Positions 1 through 14,500 of a stretch of DNA of 64,000 nt are shown in pieces. Position 1 is the stretch's first letter; the number at the start of each line of letters is the position of its first letter. The notes beneath the pieces are model-generated. The model was not told where the DNA came from and made no database searches. It was given only the letters and a program-made list of their open reading frames with translations. Source of the DNA: Fasciolopsis buskii. Its lineage: Eukaryota > Platyhelminthes > Trematoda > Plagiorchiida > Fasciolidae. The stretch covers positions 5,486 to 69,485 of the forward strand of contig LUCM01010400.1 in assembly GCA_008360955.1 (NCBI GenBank). Direction: 5' to 3'. The position numbers were made by a program, and so were the translations under genes.

Positions 1-28
<28 letters not shown>
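1..28. repeat. (TA)n microsatellite
   Basis: Fourteen uninterrupted TA units at the left edge; it probably continues outside the window. Confidence 0.9.
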
Positions 29-31
<3 letters not shown>

Positions 32-676
32 TATTCACTTCGTGGTGGCACGAGGAGTCACATATTTTAATGATTGGAATCGAACTTCTCTTCTGCTCCC
101 AGTCCAGCTGTGCTGTTCGCTGCACTTGAAAACTGACCAACGTAGCTAATCAGGGACTAAAATCATGGTAGTTGGTGAATCGCGCAACACTGAATGTTCA
201 CTTACGGGATTTGCGTTCGGTAGGTGGCACATAGGTAACTCGGTGTTCGCCTGTCCGTTTTCCGTTGGTGGCTTTCTCATCTAAATACATACCGTGTAAT
301 TGAATTTTTCATTTTCTATATACATACGTATATATTTATTTGCCTACATAGAATCATCTCACCAGCCAGACGCATCGGAAAGCGTTCTGTTCATGTTTAT
401 AATATTGAAGTAATGCTAGTAACTAGAACCTTTAAAGATTTGCTGCAAAATTCTGCTTACCACTATTATTACCTGCAGATAAGTATTTCGCCAATGAAAC
501 CCAGTTTTCTACCGCAAATGGTTACTGCATTCGATTTCTATTGATTCCTGCGTAATTCAAAACGGGAAAGGAATTCTTACTTCATTCCTTCTATTCATTT
601 TATGATCGCAATTCAACAATCGCCACGGACAGTCTAATAATTGAATATGCAAATGAAATTTTCATTGGTTAAGAAG
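29..676. other. Intergenic flank, nothing recognised
   Basis: AT-rich sequence downstream of GLDC. No ORF, repeat family or RNA gene was recognised. Confidence 0.4.
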
Positions 677-969
677 TTACGTAGAAACTGCCGAGTTTCG
701 TAACTTCCTGATTCGCTGACTTATGTTGCTTAATGCTCTCGTGTGTTTAATGCAACCCTTGAGCACATCCAAGTGCAGTATTATTTTATTTACAGTATCC
801 CAAGTCACCCGAATGGCTTCGATCGAGGGCAAATTTTCCTCAGTTTGTATCAACAGCCAAACGATTCTCACCACGAGATCACTGCAGTATCTCGAGGTCA
901 CCGTTTTACATGGTGCTAGCGCATTGTTAAGAAATTCGCGAAGTAGCGAGGACTGTGCTTCTTTCCACC
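677..969 (-). CDS. Orphan ORF, possible terminal exon of an unknown gene
   Basis: The minus-strand frame is open from 1000 to a TAA at 679-677 (107 residues from its first Met). A good acceptor (TTTCACTTTCACAG) precedes 969. From there the reading is WKEAQSSLLREFLNNALAPC..., then VVRIVWLLIQTEENLPSIEA and IRVTWDTVNKIILHLDVLKG. The composition is protein-like, leucine-rich and amphipathic, without low complexity. I recognise no family. It lies 1.4 kb beyond the GLDC stop on the same strand, so it could be the last exon of a neighbouring gene, an unrecognised retroelement piece, or chance. The overlapping plus-strand ORF (723-1169) looks like its shadow. Confidence 0.22.
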
Positions 970-2164
970 CTGTGAAAGTGAAATTGTCTAATGTGTCCAA
1001 AAACCTAACTGAAAATTTTGTATACCTTAGCTTGATGTGGTGTTTGATTTGTTGGTCGCTGTCAAGATCGCCTCATGAACACACGGGATCTGTTTTTCCC
1101 TATATTAACCAAGCACACTACCAATATGTGCTGGCATTTTTTCATTTGATAGCAAGCTTTTTTAAATGAGAAGTGAAACACAAGTGCCCACCGTACTTCG
1201 TAAACAAAATAAATATTTAATTTTCTTCATATCCAAGTAACGATTTGCGAAATATTTGTTTTTGGTGGAACAGATATTTCTACCCCAATTTATAATGGTC
1301 CAAACAATATTGCGTTGACAACTCACCAGGTGGGATGAATAAATTTACATTTTAATTTGCGGCTTTGTTCGTGCGGGTCCCCGGTGCAATGTCGCCGTGG
1401 AACAATTTGTTTTTGCAAGAATGTGTGAACATTTTTATTTAAATGATACGCAGTTCGTCGGAAAAAGTCTCTCCACCTGGAGCTCCTTCGCAGAACCAAC
1501 CAAAACTATGAATGAAATGTTTTGTTGTGACTAGACTTGCGTGGATAGTTCCTTGATCTCATCCTGCTTGGCCTGCCTTTCTGATACAACCCCTTATCAG
1601 TCCTTCCTGGTACTTCGTTTCATTAAGGTCTCCGTGACTCGCGACTCAGGTCTGTTCCCCCACTTCAGGACGTATTCAAACTGATGGGCTAAACTTCTGA
1701 GCACGTGCTTTATCATCCAGCAGAACCCAATAATTGATCGAAAATCCACCTCACGAAAGCATCATACTTACAAATACCCCTGGAGAAAAAAATGAAAACC
1801 TTAAACAAGTAGTAATACTCCTTTCGGCTTATATCGATAAATTCATTGCCACTTGATCTCTGCGCGTCATCCGCCATTTGTCAAGGGTGTTCTAATCACA
1901 CTGTGCCTTGACGAGATCGAATTGTTCGTCAATGGTGCCATCCGACGTACGCATGGTCTTCCCCCTCGTTGTTTGTTGGAACGATTTACTGGATATGGTG
2001 TTTCCTTTATTTCACACAGGTGTTTCTAAAGTGCCGGAAATCTCCTGCTTTAGTTGTGTTGTTAACATTAGAGTTATCACATTTGACCCTAAACGTTTAG
2101 GTTCGCTCAGTGAAGTGCTCATACCCACAGGTATATATTTTACAGATTCTAGCAATATCGACAG
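970..2164. other. Intergenic flank and probable end of the GLDC 3' UTR
   Basis: No recognisable protein or repeat. ORFs here are short and unlike any family I know. The GLDC transcript probably ends near 2120-2160. Confidence 0.35.
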
Positions 2165-2170
2165 TTTATT
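2165..2170 (-). promoter_or_regulatory. Candidate poly(A) signal of GLDC (AATAAA)
   Basis: Plus-strand TTTATT reads AATAAA on the coding strand, 212 bp after the stop codon. A GT-rich stretch follows about 35-45 bp further on (2119-2130), as expected downstream of a cleavage site. It is the nearest perfect hexamer after the stop. Transcript ends are not known. Confidence 0.5.
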
Positions 2171-2381
2171 GTGAAAAATGTTGCCAAATGTAGGCCCAGA
2201 GATTCAGATATCACTCTGAGTGAATAACATTGCGAATAAATCAAGGTAATTTAAGTACTCAGCATTAATGGTTTCATAAGTTAGGAACTAATAGAAAAAG
2301 AATTGGAACCTTCGGGGGATTTTGAGTTGAGGAGGCACTAGGTTTAGTTGCCTCGTACTGATGTTCTCACAGGATCGGTTT

Positions 2382-2579
2382 TCACTTGTTATTCTCATTT
2401 AGCTGGGGCGTAAATGCACACTTCAAATGTGTATCCCCATAGGCGTCATTTAATCGTCCCACTGAAGGCCAAATTTTGGGCAATTTCCCATGTGGATGTT
2501 TGCTGTGGCTGAACCACGGAGCTGGAAAAGCACCTTCCTCGCGCGAATACGGCCTATCCCATTCTGACCGCGTCACATC
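2382..2579 (-). CDS. GLDC: GLDC exon L (last coding exon, stop TGA)
   Basis: Acceptor ...TTATTCAG; 65 codons then TGA at 2384-2382. It encodes [20 protein letters not shown] and [20 protein letters not shown], ending [13 protein letters not shown] and the WPxxxRxxDxYGDxHL motif fix the end of the family. Relative to human the linker before IWPS is several residues longer ([13 protein letters not shown]) and the tail is shorter. Confidence 0.95.
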   Translation of the reverse strand, partial: DVTRSEWDRPYSREEGAFPAPWFSHSKHPHGKLPKIWPSVGRLNDAYGDTHLKCAFTPQLNENNK

Positions 2580-5500
2580 CTGAATAAGCAGGGCAATAAA
2601 ATTAGTGGATCAAACAATATTAGCGAATCCTCGGATAAAGGACTATGCATAGGATAGTTCTAACGAGATTTCATGTGAAATGTTTGTAAACCATCAGTGT
2701 CTGCGTGATATTCGCGACCACTAACAGCAAGTAATCTTTGGACGCACCAGATGCACAGATGATAACCACTGACACTAAGGATATTAGTAAAGACTATCAA
2801 AAAAGAATACATCACTGACATCTACCGAACGATGAAATTACATGTTGATAAAGTTGTCAATCGATCGCAATGTTTTCCAAATATCTTAGTCTCTAAATGC
2901 CGCAACGAGTGTCTCTGGGTTTGAGTTGGCTGCCCAACCTACATGTCTATCGAAGAGCTCTCAAATAATCGTGCATCTCAGGTAGCCTCTGGTGAGGAAT
3001 TTCGACGCACTGCCTTCTGAGGGTAGAATTATTCTCACGCAAGTGCAAAGCTGACGGCGAGGTGTTTAGCTTCCCAGCACCACTAAAATTACCAAAAGTG
3101 GTTGGTCTTGACAGCCTATCTCCAATATCTTCTAAGAGACAGCGGCGAGGATTTGACTGATACATCTCTTCTCTCACCTACGCATCATTAGGCTTATTTT
3201 CTCCCTTTGACTATCGGAGGCTCGTCTTTGTTGTTCCCATCACAAAATTTAGTCCTACTGACCTATCTGAATGCTTTCTTTCGACTGCTCTAAAAGCTTC
3301 TGGTCTTAAACTGATTGAACATGCAGTGCTTAAACCCCTACGTTCGTTTGTGAACCCTCCTTTCATTTAGCTTATAAATCTAACAGATTCACTGTGGACG
3401 TTGTTGCCTCCCTTATTCATCACATTCTTAAGACCTTAAACTCATCGATGAAATCCGAAGGTTGCACTTTCTTAGGCTTTTCCACCGCATTCGATTCTGT
3501 TCCGTGGTCTTCCGCACTACACTCACTGGAAAGACTTGGTTGTCCCAAGCTCCTACTGTAATTGCTACTCGATTACTTTACCAACCAAACCCAGCGCACA
3601 CGAATGGACAGTAAAAGGCCGAAGCCGTTGGTTGACGACTCAGGCGTGCTTCAAGGTACTGTTCTCTCTGAGCGAACCAGTTTCTTATCAACTAGTTCCT
3701 CCTGTCATTTGTTGCTGATGTCGCGGCCCTCTCTCAGGCGCTTTCTATCAACTACCAAGTTCAAAGTCTTTCCAACAACATATCTTCTATCAACGATTTC
3801 CGTAAACGAATTGGTTTATATCTTAACAAAACTAAGTGTTTCCACCGTTTGTCCTCTCTCTCCCGGCTTGTCTACCCATGCAGACCATCATACACCGACT
3901 CAAAAATATTCACTAAGACTGATTCCATGAAATTCTTGGAGATTGTTACTGGTAAAAGTCTGAAGAGGACTTGTCATATTTTCATCGGTGTAAAGAATCT
4001 TCTAGGTTTGTAATTTCAAATCATAGCAGTTTGACACTACATGGTGAGGCAAAGCACCATCTAGTGTTTTCTGCACTAGTGGTTTTCCAATCCGTTTTTC
4101 CCTGCTCCCATTGGTTCCGCAGGTTTATTTTTAGGAAGAACATTAAAATTGTCCATCGGAGACAGTCGATTATTAGCCGCGTATTTTTCATCCCACCAAA
4201 CGAGATGTCCCCTAAACAGTGTGATCAACACCTACCTGCGTGTAAAAAATGTGCTTCCAAAATACTTTCAGATCCCACACGACTGGCAAGGTCCGCTTTC
4301 ATACTTCTGCAAAATTCGCTTTTCGTTCCATCCCCTCAAAAATCAATATCTACGGGAATTCCACAATCACTCAGTCAGCATTTCGCTTGGGAAACCGGGC
4401 GCGAGATCCACTCGACTTCAACAACAGCTCATGTTAAGTGTTCCAGCCATTCGCCGTATGAGCTCCTTTTCCTTCGTTTCTGTTTTTAGTTTCCGCTACC
4501 ATTTTGGCTGAGAGATGGCATTTATGCGGGCAAAAGTCCATATAGACACTACAATACAACTGTGGGCGCTATCGAGATGACTGGTCATTGGTGTTCAGAT
4601 TATGAGAGGTGAATAAAATCTTAATTTCAAACCAACCACTTATGGCGTACAAAACATGCGGCTACACGATCGCCGGCATCTGTGTGGGGGACTTGCGCCG
4701 ATCACCCGAGATGTCTAACCCACTCAAAGTGCGCATCAGATGAGCCAACAGATCCTCAAAGTTGTCCATCTGCCTTGTAGATTAGGCAGTGTGACCATAG
4801 CCTCCGAAGGCAGACTTCCGTGAGTTAATGCTATACTTCGATGTGCGTGTATGTATGTATGTGCGTGTGTGCGCAAGCGGGTAGTACGGGATGGTACCAC
4901 AGACGACCCATGGTTCCCGACGGACAAGCGATGATGTTGTGGATGTGGATAGGGTAGGAGCTGTCGAACTTATGGGGAATCCTAAACAATGCCTATTTTT
5001 TTCTGTTCTACGCTTTGGAACCGATGACGCAAGTTCTATGCTTTTAATAGTGCAACTATATATGGGTGCACATATCTTTATATGCATATGTTAGGAATAT
5101 TCAGTCAAATCTTACAAACCGCATTTGGCTGTTTTGGAGTGCACATAATCGCCGACGTAGAGAAAATGCGGTGGGTTAAGAGAATTAGCTTTTTTCTTGA
5201 CGCTGTATTGAAACAAATAGGAATTGCTCCCGGGTAAAGCACCGAGTGGTTTCAAGTCTGAGTACAGTTGCTGCTCAAATTTGTTAGGCGGCCTAGGTGT
5301 AAAATCTGGCCTATGAAATCTAATCATCTTTTTCCGGACTGGAAAAGCGTTATTACTCACAGCTCATCACTGGGTAGCAAAACAGATAAAGAATAAGTCA
5401 GTGATCACATGTTTCTTGTCTTTACTATTCAAAACTGTGTGGCGTATATGAAATGAGGCCACGGTCATTAGAACGCCGCCGAGTGGGCTAGTGACCGGTA

Positions 5501-8500
5501 AGCGCCAAAGACTGCATCCAGTTTGTCATCGATATGAAGCGCTATATATCACATTACCGACGATATATAACTTATCAGTAAGCACTCCTCAGTAACCGAA
5601 TAAATGGAAGATTCACAATGTGTCAGGTCGTCTCGGATCCCGGCGGGAACTTGGTGAATGAGCAATACAACTCAACACAATCATTGCAGGAAAACAACAA
5701 TGATTGTTTATATACTTTGCCTAATTCATCGAAATGAATTATTTGTTATTTTGCTCATCATTGATCAGGATATGTGCCACATGTCAACGAAGGCCAGAAT
5801 CACATTCGAACAAGGCCGCCAGAGTGGACTAGTGTGAACCAGGCATCATTATGCGGAAACGATAGATGCAGGGTTACAGTTGAATATCGACAGCTTCAAG
5901 TGACCTCCAGTTTTGGGTTTGGGCACGATGAGACCGACAGTTCAACATGATTCCCTGCCCAAGCAAGCGTGAAGAACTTTATTTTTGCTGGCCAATTCCA
6001 TCATGCCGTAAAGAATAACCAAGTAGAAAGCCCTTAGTCAGCAGTAACTGGAGCACAGCGTGAGCTTTTTGAGTTTTACATACGAAAACTGGTGTTTAAA
6101 TCATTTTATCCGTAAATTTTACTTCGAAGTATGATGAACTTGAAATTTTGAGACGATTAATCTGAATATTTTCATAGCACACTCATTCAAGTCGGACGTA
6201 ATGACCATATTTAGTGGCTATTTCAAGGTTCACACCCACTTGAAACCAAAGTGTGATCCTAATTTGGAAATAAATCTCTTCGTTTAGGTGGAGCATAGAA
6301 GTCAAAATAGAAAAAAACATCGAACCATTTCAACATGGTCATAACCACATAAATAACAGCAACAGAGGTGGCTGCAAATGAATGTATGTATGTCGTTAGG
6401 ATGCGTTTGTCATGCATTGTTTGAGTGGTAGCGGTCGCAGTTGGTTTTAAGCCTGCGAATAGAGAAATGGCCGATGTTTGAAAATTAGACGTCAAAACCC
6501 AAAACCAAGCAAATATAATTGTTGCCAACCCCTTTCATTTTTCAAACGGATTCATACTCACGAACAATTTTCTATCATTATCAAAAAAGAATTTCGCAAA
6601 TTAGAAATCAATCTGAAAATCGGACTCCGTTAATTTCCCGACAAGTGGATGGTGAGGATACGGTAATTTTTAAACTACAAACCGATCTGAATAAGCGTGG
6701 AGGAACAACTTGCACACATTGTATGACCACTATAACGTAGCGATCCACAAATCAGAAACGGAACTGGTAATTCGTATATGAAGAGGTGAATATATGTGGA
6801 TTGGAGATGGGTCATGTCCGGGGCGGACAAAATGAATCCAGGCATGTCCTAAAAAATCCTAACTTTTTTCAAAAAAGGCAAATCTTCACCAATATTGACT
6901 TACCTCTATCGTATGCGGGGCGTTTTTTAAGGGATTATTGTCCTTTGGCCAATGACCATCGGCAATCTTGTCCACCTCTTTTCGAATGTGAATTAGGGCA
7001 TCACACAATCGATCACATTCAGCCAGGGATTCGCTCTCCGTGGGCTCGATCATTAGACTTCCGGGAACTGGCCATGACATCGTTGGACTGTGAAAACCTG
7101 GGCGCGTGGGGTAGGAGAGCAGTGGAATCGTGAATGACCCCAGGTAATTTGGTCAGATCACTTCAACAATAAGACAAATATCTGATATACGAGTTGTTCG
7201 GATTGATCTCTCGCGACAAAATGACTGTGTTCATTTTGTCCCTACGGGGCACTAGGTGAGAGGCGCTGATTTGAACAAAACACTGAGGCCAACTAGAGGT
7301 TCAAAATGGACAATAAAACACTTACTACACAGTTTGTCTGTTTTGAGTCTTTTATTTCCAGTCGGGGACCCAGGGCAGATATGTGTGCCACCGAGCGGGT
7401 CCCTGGATTGCAGATCAAAATCTAGCCCTGAACAGGATGGGGGCGTAATCACTGAAGAAGGGGCTACCAACAAGCAGTAGCAGTGTAGAGGGTGCGGTGT
7501 GTTAACGCCTAGCAAGCTTCTCCCCTAAAAATACCGCAAGAACACTGGTGGCAGTGTGATTTGACGGGCGTGGCCGGCCACCTAAATAAGGTCACCGCCC
7601 CTTGACGCGCTCTACCGGCACGAAAAGGTTTTTCAGAAGAGGGACATGAGCCGTTCAACCGGTCACCGACTCGGCGGCAGCAGCTCCATTGCCTTACCGA
7701 TAGCGTGTGCACTAAGCGATCGAGTAATACAGTAGCTCACGGAGAAGTTGTGGGCGATGACTTACAGTCGGTAGTGTGAAAGAGTCGGCGAATTGTACAA
7801 AAGGCTCTTCGTTGGAGAGTCCACAGAGGGAACACAACTGTGATTTGTTGGTTGCCGTTCACCGTTAGAATCGATGCGACTGGAAGAGTGCGGAGCAAAC
7901 AAGAAAGAAGTGCACCCTGATGAAACCTATCTCTCGAGGATTTGTGCATGCGAGACTTTAGAAGAATAATCGGTGTTTTGACGAGACTTTTTCGCAGCAA
8001 ACAGTCACTTCCAACACGTCGTTACCAGGACCATGACACTTGACGAAAACGGGACTCAGAATAGGTGGTATCCATAACAAATTTGCCTATATTAATCGGC
8101 CGTTTCACTGTGACCTTCGCCTGTCGGGTGCGACTGGTGGGAGGTCCTACGCTTCTGAGCTCCAAGTTTGTTTCATAGCCAAAGATGGTCTCGTGCTTAC
8201 GAACAAGGGACAAAGCGCCGAACTCAGTAACTTTTTCTTATTCGTACTCATTCATCTAGTCCTTGTAGAAGTGCTCATTTGAGCCTCATTTTCGGGCACC
8301 TGTAGGTGTGTTTGAACACCGAGTTAATTAGGACACTCACCAATTGCGTTTGATCACAACTTATTTAGCGAAGCCAATCGGCATTCTATCCGATCTGCAA
8401 AGTTCAAGGGGAATATGAAGCGCTGTTCCAGTGTCTTGTCCTATCATTTGGCCAAGATGTGAATATCCAAATGAATGGTCTTTCCGACTGAAAGGTAGAC

Positions 8501-11500
8501 GCAATTCGCTTAATCATCAGGGCTTTTCTGATTCTTTTCCCACCCAAATAAAAGAAAGAAAAATCAAATTAATTTAACCCCTTACATTTGTCCGCCGAAA
8601 GCGAGCTTGCTCACTAATTGGTGTTAATTTCAATTTGGGCAATAAAAAATTCATAAGCAATATAATTGACAAATCAAAGGCAAAACGAAACGAGAAAAAT
8701 GACAGTGAATAAAAACCGAGTGGTGAGCTCTGCCACTTTGGGATAAAAAACGGCTTCGTAATAAGCCGTAGTTTATCCACACCTATCACTCCTTCTCCTT
8801 AGCTCTCACGTGCAAAAGACACCGAGAATCGATCGACAATTCGTAGTTTTTCATCAAGTCGGATCGTTAAGCTGCCCTTCCACTTCGCGTTCTCTCTCTC
8901 TCTCTATCGTTCTCTATTTCTGTCACACAGGACACATAACTACACAGTACGCTGTCGCCGTTACTATCACATTCACGTAAAAATACATAGTGACTAATTG
9001 TCAGTGTTTATGGGTTCTTTTTTTTGAATCCATCCTCACTTAGTAGCATAACAAATTGGAACAGAAATCGTGAATTTTACTAGATGTTCCTCATCCGAAA
9101 GGGCGTGTGCTTCTAAACGGACAAGGATAGCGAATGTGGATCATCCTATTCTTTTTATAACTCAATGCCGCTTGGCACGGGGTGCGAAACTAATCCGGAA
9201 TTTCTGAATGACGTGGATAAATGATTTTCTTGGACACGCGCACACGACCACACGCACACGCATACGTACATCTATATTCGATTCCCCATTACTTTGTGTT
9301 GGTGAATGCCCTTGAGTGTCTGTGTTTATATAGATATCGATATATGATAAACATGCATTCCTCTGGTCTGGATTTCAGAAAATTTGGCATTATGAGGTGA
9401 CAGAATCCTGTTTCTGGCACCTTACTACTCGGCCTAATCTAATTTACATATGTGAGATAAAGGACAATGTAGTTGCTTGAATATTTCTAGTTTCAGAGAA
9501 TGACTGATGACAAAGTGAACATTCCCGTAAACCTGCTTGTTAGCTACGATCTTCTCAGTGTTGCTAAGATAATTTTCAATGAGTACTCTGTCTCCTATTT
9601 CTCGGAGATGTCTGCTTTTGTCATAAGCTTGATCTAGTATCACATACACTTGAAGCAGGGTGAAACTGCGGCTGCACAATGCCATAAAATAATAATGTCT
9701 TGTAACATCCTAATATATTTCCGTCGAATTGCCGGGTAATGCTATACCGTTCAACGCCAAATTCTTCATCATAAACCTTGTTTTTGGTCCAAGCAAAAGC
9801 GATACTGTTCACGGAACTTTTCACCATGTGATGTGAACGTTTAACTCAAAATTAAGAAATCATGGAGACACTGTACAAGTGTCCATTCTCGTTAGGAATG
9901 ATCGGCAGTGCATTTCCACCGCGCCCTAACTGGAATACGAACCCTGGAAGAACGGTTTTGAGTCGACCGCCTTAGCCATTGTGCTACCGAGAACGCACTC
10001 AACGGTTTGTTGAACTTCACCACATGATGATATTGCACCTATCCGTCACTGATTTGCAAGGCCACGGGCGGCCAGTGCACAGCAATCGACTTCTTTGCAG
10101 GTAGTCTAAGTACGGCGAGGGATTCGGCCATGACCGACTGAGCTTGACGACTGCGTATCTGTTAGCAATAGTTATTCACCATGATAAACAAACTTATAGA
10201 TATCAGAGAAACTTAAATGACATCACAACTACTATTCTAACACGTCATCCCTTCTAAACCCGTAGCAATTTCTGTGTCATGAAGTGAAATTCGGAGCAGA
10301 ACCTAATTCGTCGAAAACCAAAACCACTGTCATTGTCACCATCCACGGAAATACCAAACTGGGACTTTTTTCTTGCTGTTTGAAATCGGCCGCGGTGCGG
10401 CTGTTGACCTCGTGGGGCTTGGATCCGAATGACACCGAGTCGAATCTAGTAGCCACCAATCGAGATCCTCTTCAGCGGCCTTTTGATGACTGCGAATCAA
10501 AACGAGAATTCTCGCAATTCTATCGAATAATGAAAAACAAAAGATACTACTAGTTTTGCAATCATTAATATTAACGGCGGCTTCTTTGCGATAAAATTGA
10601 CTTATCCTGGTTGGAATCGTGAGCATCTCTGTCAAAGTTGTTACGCAGCTTCAGTCAAACGAATCCGGTATCTGCCAACTTGAAATCGCCAAATCGATCT
10701 AGATTTTTCAGTCGATCAACCAAGAAATTAATTTAGTTTCTTCTTAATAGGTCTCACTTTACCAGTAAATTCTAGTTAGTGAATGATATCATTTATTATT
10801 GGAGTTTAATGCATTTGTTGGTTGGGCATTTTTTATCTTTTGTTTTTTAATTTCTCTATTATTAGTGATTCGACAATGCGCATTATTTTTCGGAGAACGT
10901 CGTGGGCGACTAACAGCTCCCAGTTGGGAATAACTAAGCTTTTGCGAATGTCATGGATCCCAGTGTTTATTTCGAAAGATTTAATGACTAACCGCACCCA
11001 CTAGTCCGATTTCAACTCAAGTTAGCTGAATCGCTCTTCCTGTGAAGCAGATAGCTTACAGTGATTGCGTTATCAACTATTGGCTTATACGAATTTTCGA
11101 TAGGTCACACGTTGATCGAGGTCAGTCTCCTCTTATTCTTTCTGTCCGGCAAATGACTGCTCATTCAACTGCCGATAATGCAATCATGATTTCACCTCAA
11201 CTTAGGGGTTTAACTAATGATAACATGATTAAGGGGCAGGAAGGAAACAACAGCTCACAATTACTGGGTAACTACTTTCTGATAACAGTTTGCCGCATAT
11301 TCAGGAAAATGTTTGGCGAAAGCTCATCTGCTAATGCCGAGGCAGAAACTAATTTTAGACTAACTATATCAGTTCACATAGCGGTGACTTCAAAGCTTCA
11401 TAGAGGGCTAACAGACTCGTGTTAAGGTTTCGTGGAATCACTTGAAACGCTCGGCTGGGGTTATTCTGGCCACACTTTACCGATGAACAGAGCTAGGCCA

Positions 11501-14500
11501 ACACTGCGTGCGCAAGACTGTTGATCCGCCGTCGGTCTCCTTATGATCGTTGACGATCAACGAAATTGCGCCCTGTAACTCAGGCCTTGCTGTATCGAAT
11601 ACTGCCTCAGTTAATCAGGACTTTCAGACCGGAGTATAGACTGCTGAGATAAGAGCTCCATTGATTTCCATCATCCACAAAAATCTAAAACGTGGCAAGT
11701 TTAATAAACCAAGATAAACATTTCCGAAATATTCGGACCTTTAGGTAGACAACGATTTAGATTCTGGAACTGCAAGTTGCGAAAATTTGTGTAAATTAAT
11801 TTATAACAGAAAGCAATGAAATCTGTGTCTTAGAACCGATTCCTCAGTCAATATTGACGTACAGCTACTTACAAAGAAAATTTTAAAAAAAGTTCCACTT
11901 CTTCGTTTTGAATGGGCTACCGCTAACAAACTACAATTCAAACCAAAGGATAAAATTGGCCAGGGCGGGTATGAACTTGAAGGGTTACGAGTCACAGCAC
12001 CATATCAATGCAGAACGAACCGTTGAAGTGTGGTTTGTAGCATATCATGTACAAGACAAAGAAAGAGCAACCCACGTCCCAGGCTCCGGTTCTCGATCGC
12101 GCAATACGAGACCTGCAATTACAAATCAGCGAGTTACTGAGTGCCTTTCCGATATTCAAGGTGGACTTTATTGTTGGCACCTGATTCGCTAAGTTATCAC
12201 GCGCAAAAACAAGCCGAAAAAGTGGGATTTGCACCAGTTCACAAATTTTAGTTACTTTTATTGCTAGCCATAATATAACTCCGGAAACAGCAAAATGCTC
12301 TGCTAATGGTGCTGGATATTAGACTAAACAATGAAGGCGGGAGACACCGACCTTACCCAGGGGTGCCGTACATTTTTTCATTTCCCACAGCCAAGTCATC
12401 CGCTGACCTCCTCATAGTCTCTTCCGCGTGTGCACCATACGCGACATGTGACCCAACCAGCTTAATCTACTCAGTTACATAAGCTTAGTTAAAGTATTCT
12501 CAGAACCGGCATCTAATACTAGATTCCTCACCGGGTCAATTCATCCAATCCTAGCCATACTAAGTAGACATTGGTGATCGAAAACATCCAAGCGACGAAC
12601 AACTCCCGCACGAATATTCCATGTCTTACAACCGTGCAACAGAACTGAGTGCACTGCGACACAGTACACACAACCTTTCAATTTTGGTGGAATAGCAGGC
12701 CGACGCCACAAGTGGTTCAGTCCAGCGTAAGCTGTTCGAGCCTTCGATATACGCGTGTTCACTTCTACTGCCAAGCTACCATCGTTCGATATGCACCTAG
12801 CAGGGAAAGTGAAACGGTCCACAATCGTTAGTTCCCCTCCGCTCAAGACCAAGTTCGGGAATAGTGTCGTCCAGTCCTGTAGCAGCACTCCTCAATTTGA
12901 AGGTGCAAAGCACATGCCAAACCGAGCAACCGATCTCGAGAGTCTATCTAGTGCGCGTTGCGCATAGTCCGTGGATTCGAACAGGCTCATGACGTCATCT
13001 GCGTAACCTAGGTCGCAGTTCCTCTCCATTTCCCATTTTGAATCTTACATCCTGAAGATCTCATTATCATCACCTCGTCAATGACGAAGTTGATCAGAAA
13101 TCGAGAGATAGAACACCATTGTCGAACGCCGCTAGTCGTTTCGAGTGAACTTTATAGTTCGCCTTTATGTTTGCGATTACAACGCTCGCATGAGGTTCTT
13201 GAGCTTCTATGGGATCCCCTTCCAGTGCTCAGCACTGGTCCGGCCCACTGGATCTAACGCTCCTTTCGGCTGAAGAAAAATGGTGACTGTGGTGCAGCGG
13301 TGTGCGTGTGTGTGGCGTGTTTTGAGTAGCTGTCGAAGAGTGAAAATTTGGCGGCTGCTGCCTGGACTCGGACGAGATCCGGCTTACTTTTCGCAGACGT
13401 TACTATCACGAACCAGAGTCGAATGATGTGACATCGTTGCAGGCAAAACCTTGGTAATCATGGTAACCAAACCAGTCCAGAGGTGACTGTTGCAGTCACT
13501 GCCCCTGGTTTTCTCGAACGTGGGTACAATTAGTGACTGCGTCCACGAAAACGGAATACGCTCCTCGTTCCAAATACCACAAAAGAAGCAGGAAGCTAGT
13601 CTTGCCAGGACCTCTCCACCCAATTTGAAATGAACAGGAGTCAGGGCAAGCAGCTCTTCTCATCCCCGGCAGTCGAATGCTTGACTTACTTTTCAGTCCC
13701 TTCTGGGAGGTCACGAGACACCTCCCAGCGATTAACAGCTGTAGTCGTCGAACTAGCTACATTAGCGATCGGTCGGCTAAGTTGTTCCGTGAAGTTTCTA
13801 CTCAAAGTTTCAGTCTTTGCTGTCTGTCATGAATAGGCTGTCCATTCTTATCGCACACTAGTTCACCAACTTGAGTTCGCCGTCCCCTAGTGTTGCACAT
13901 AAGCTTAAACAGCCTTTGAGTGTTACCCGAAGCAGGTGCTGCTTCCATTTCTTCGGCTACCTCAACCCACCAGTTCTCACGATCTTTCTTAAGGCTTGTC
14001 GGTACTTGACGCTGTGGATAACTTCGCAGTTTATCACTTTAGTTAAGCTCAGCGATTCTTTCGTGATCCAGTACCTTGGATAGACACTGGATCAAGGACC
14101 TCAGGCGAACTGTGCTGCCAAGTGTGTTGCCTGTCTAATTTGATGCTACCGCTAATCTAAAGTGTTGATCATCGGGGTTCTTGACCCGCTCGGTAATTCG
14201 TGTTCTTGGCTGACACGTGGAACGGGACTTTAGATACTTTCGCATGGATCCTACTGTGTTCGTATCTAGCGCATTCCAATTTGTAGGATCTAGTACAATA
14301 AACTGAAACGGACGCCTGTGCTATTTTACACCAGGCCAGAGTAGTCAAACAGATGCGCATCTTTGGCTTTCAGATTCAAATTGGGCAGACTAGCGGAATT
14401 TGAATTCTCGCGAACCGTTCCTTCGAAATCAGGTGCAGTGCTAAGTCAGTTCGAAATTGACACCCAGGTACCTTGGCCAGCCTGCTCTGGTTCAAGTTAC

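Noticed and set aside
723..1169. 148-codon plus-strand frame downstream of GLDC
   Set aside because: It overlaps the more protein-like minus frame 677-1000 in antisense and matches no family.
9930..9990. A functional tRNA-Leu gene
   Set aside because: The acceptor stem does not pair and the same tail recurs at 50.1 kb, so it is a SINE head.
11042..11425. 127-codon plus-strand frame in intron J/K
   Set aside because: No motif, no splice context and no repeat partner; length is within chance.
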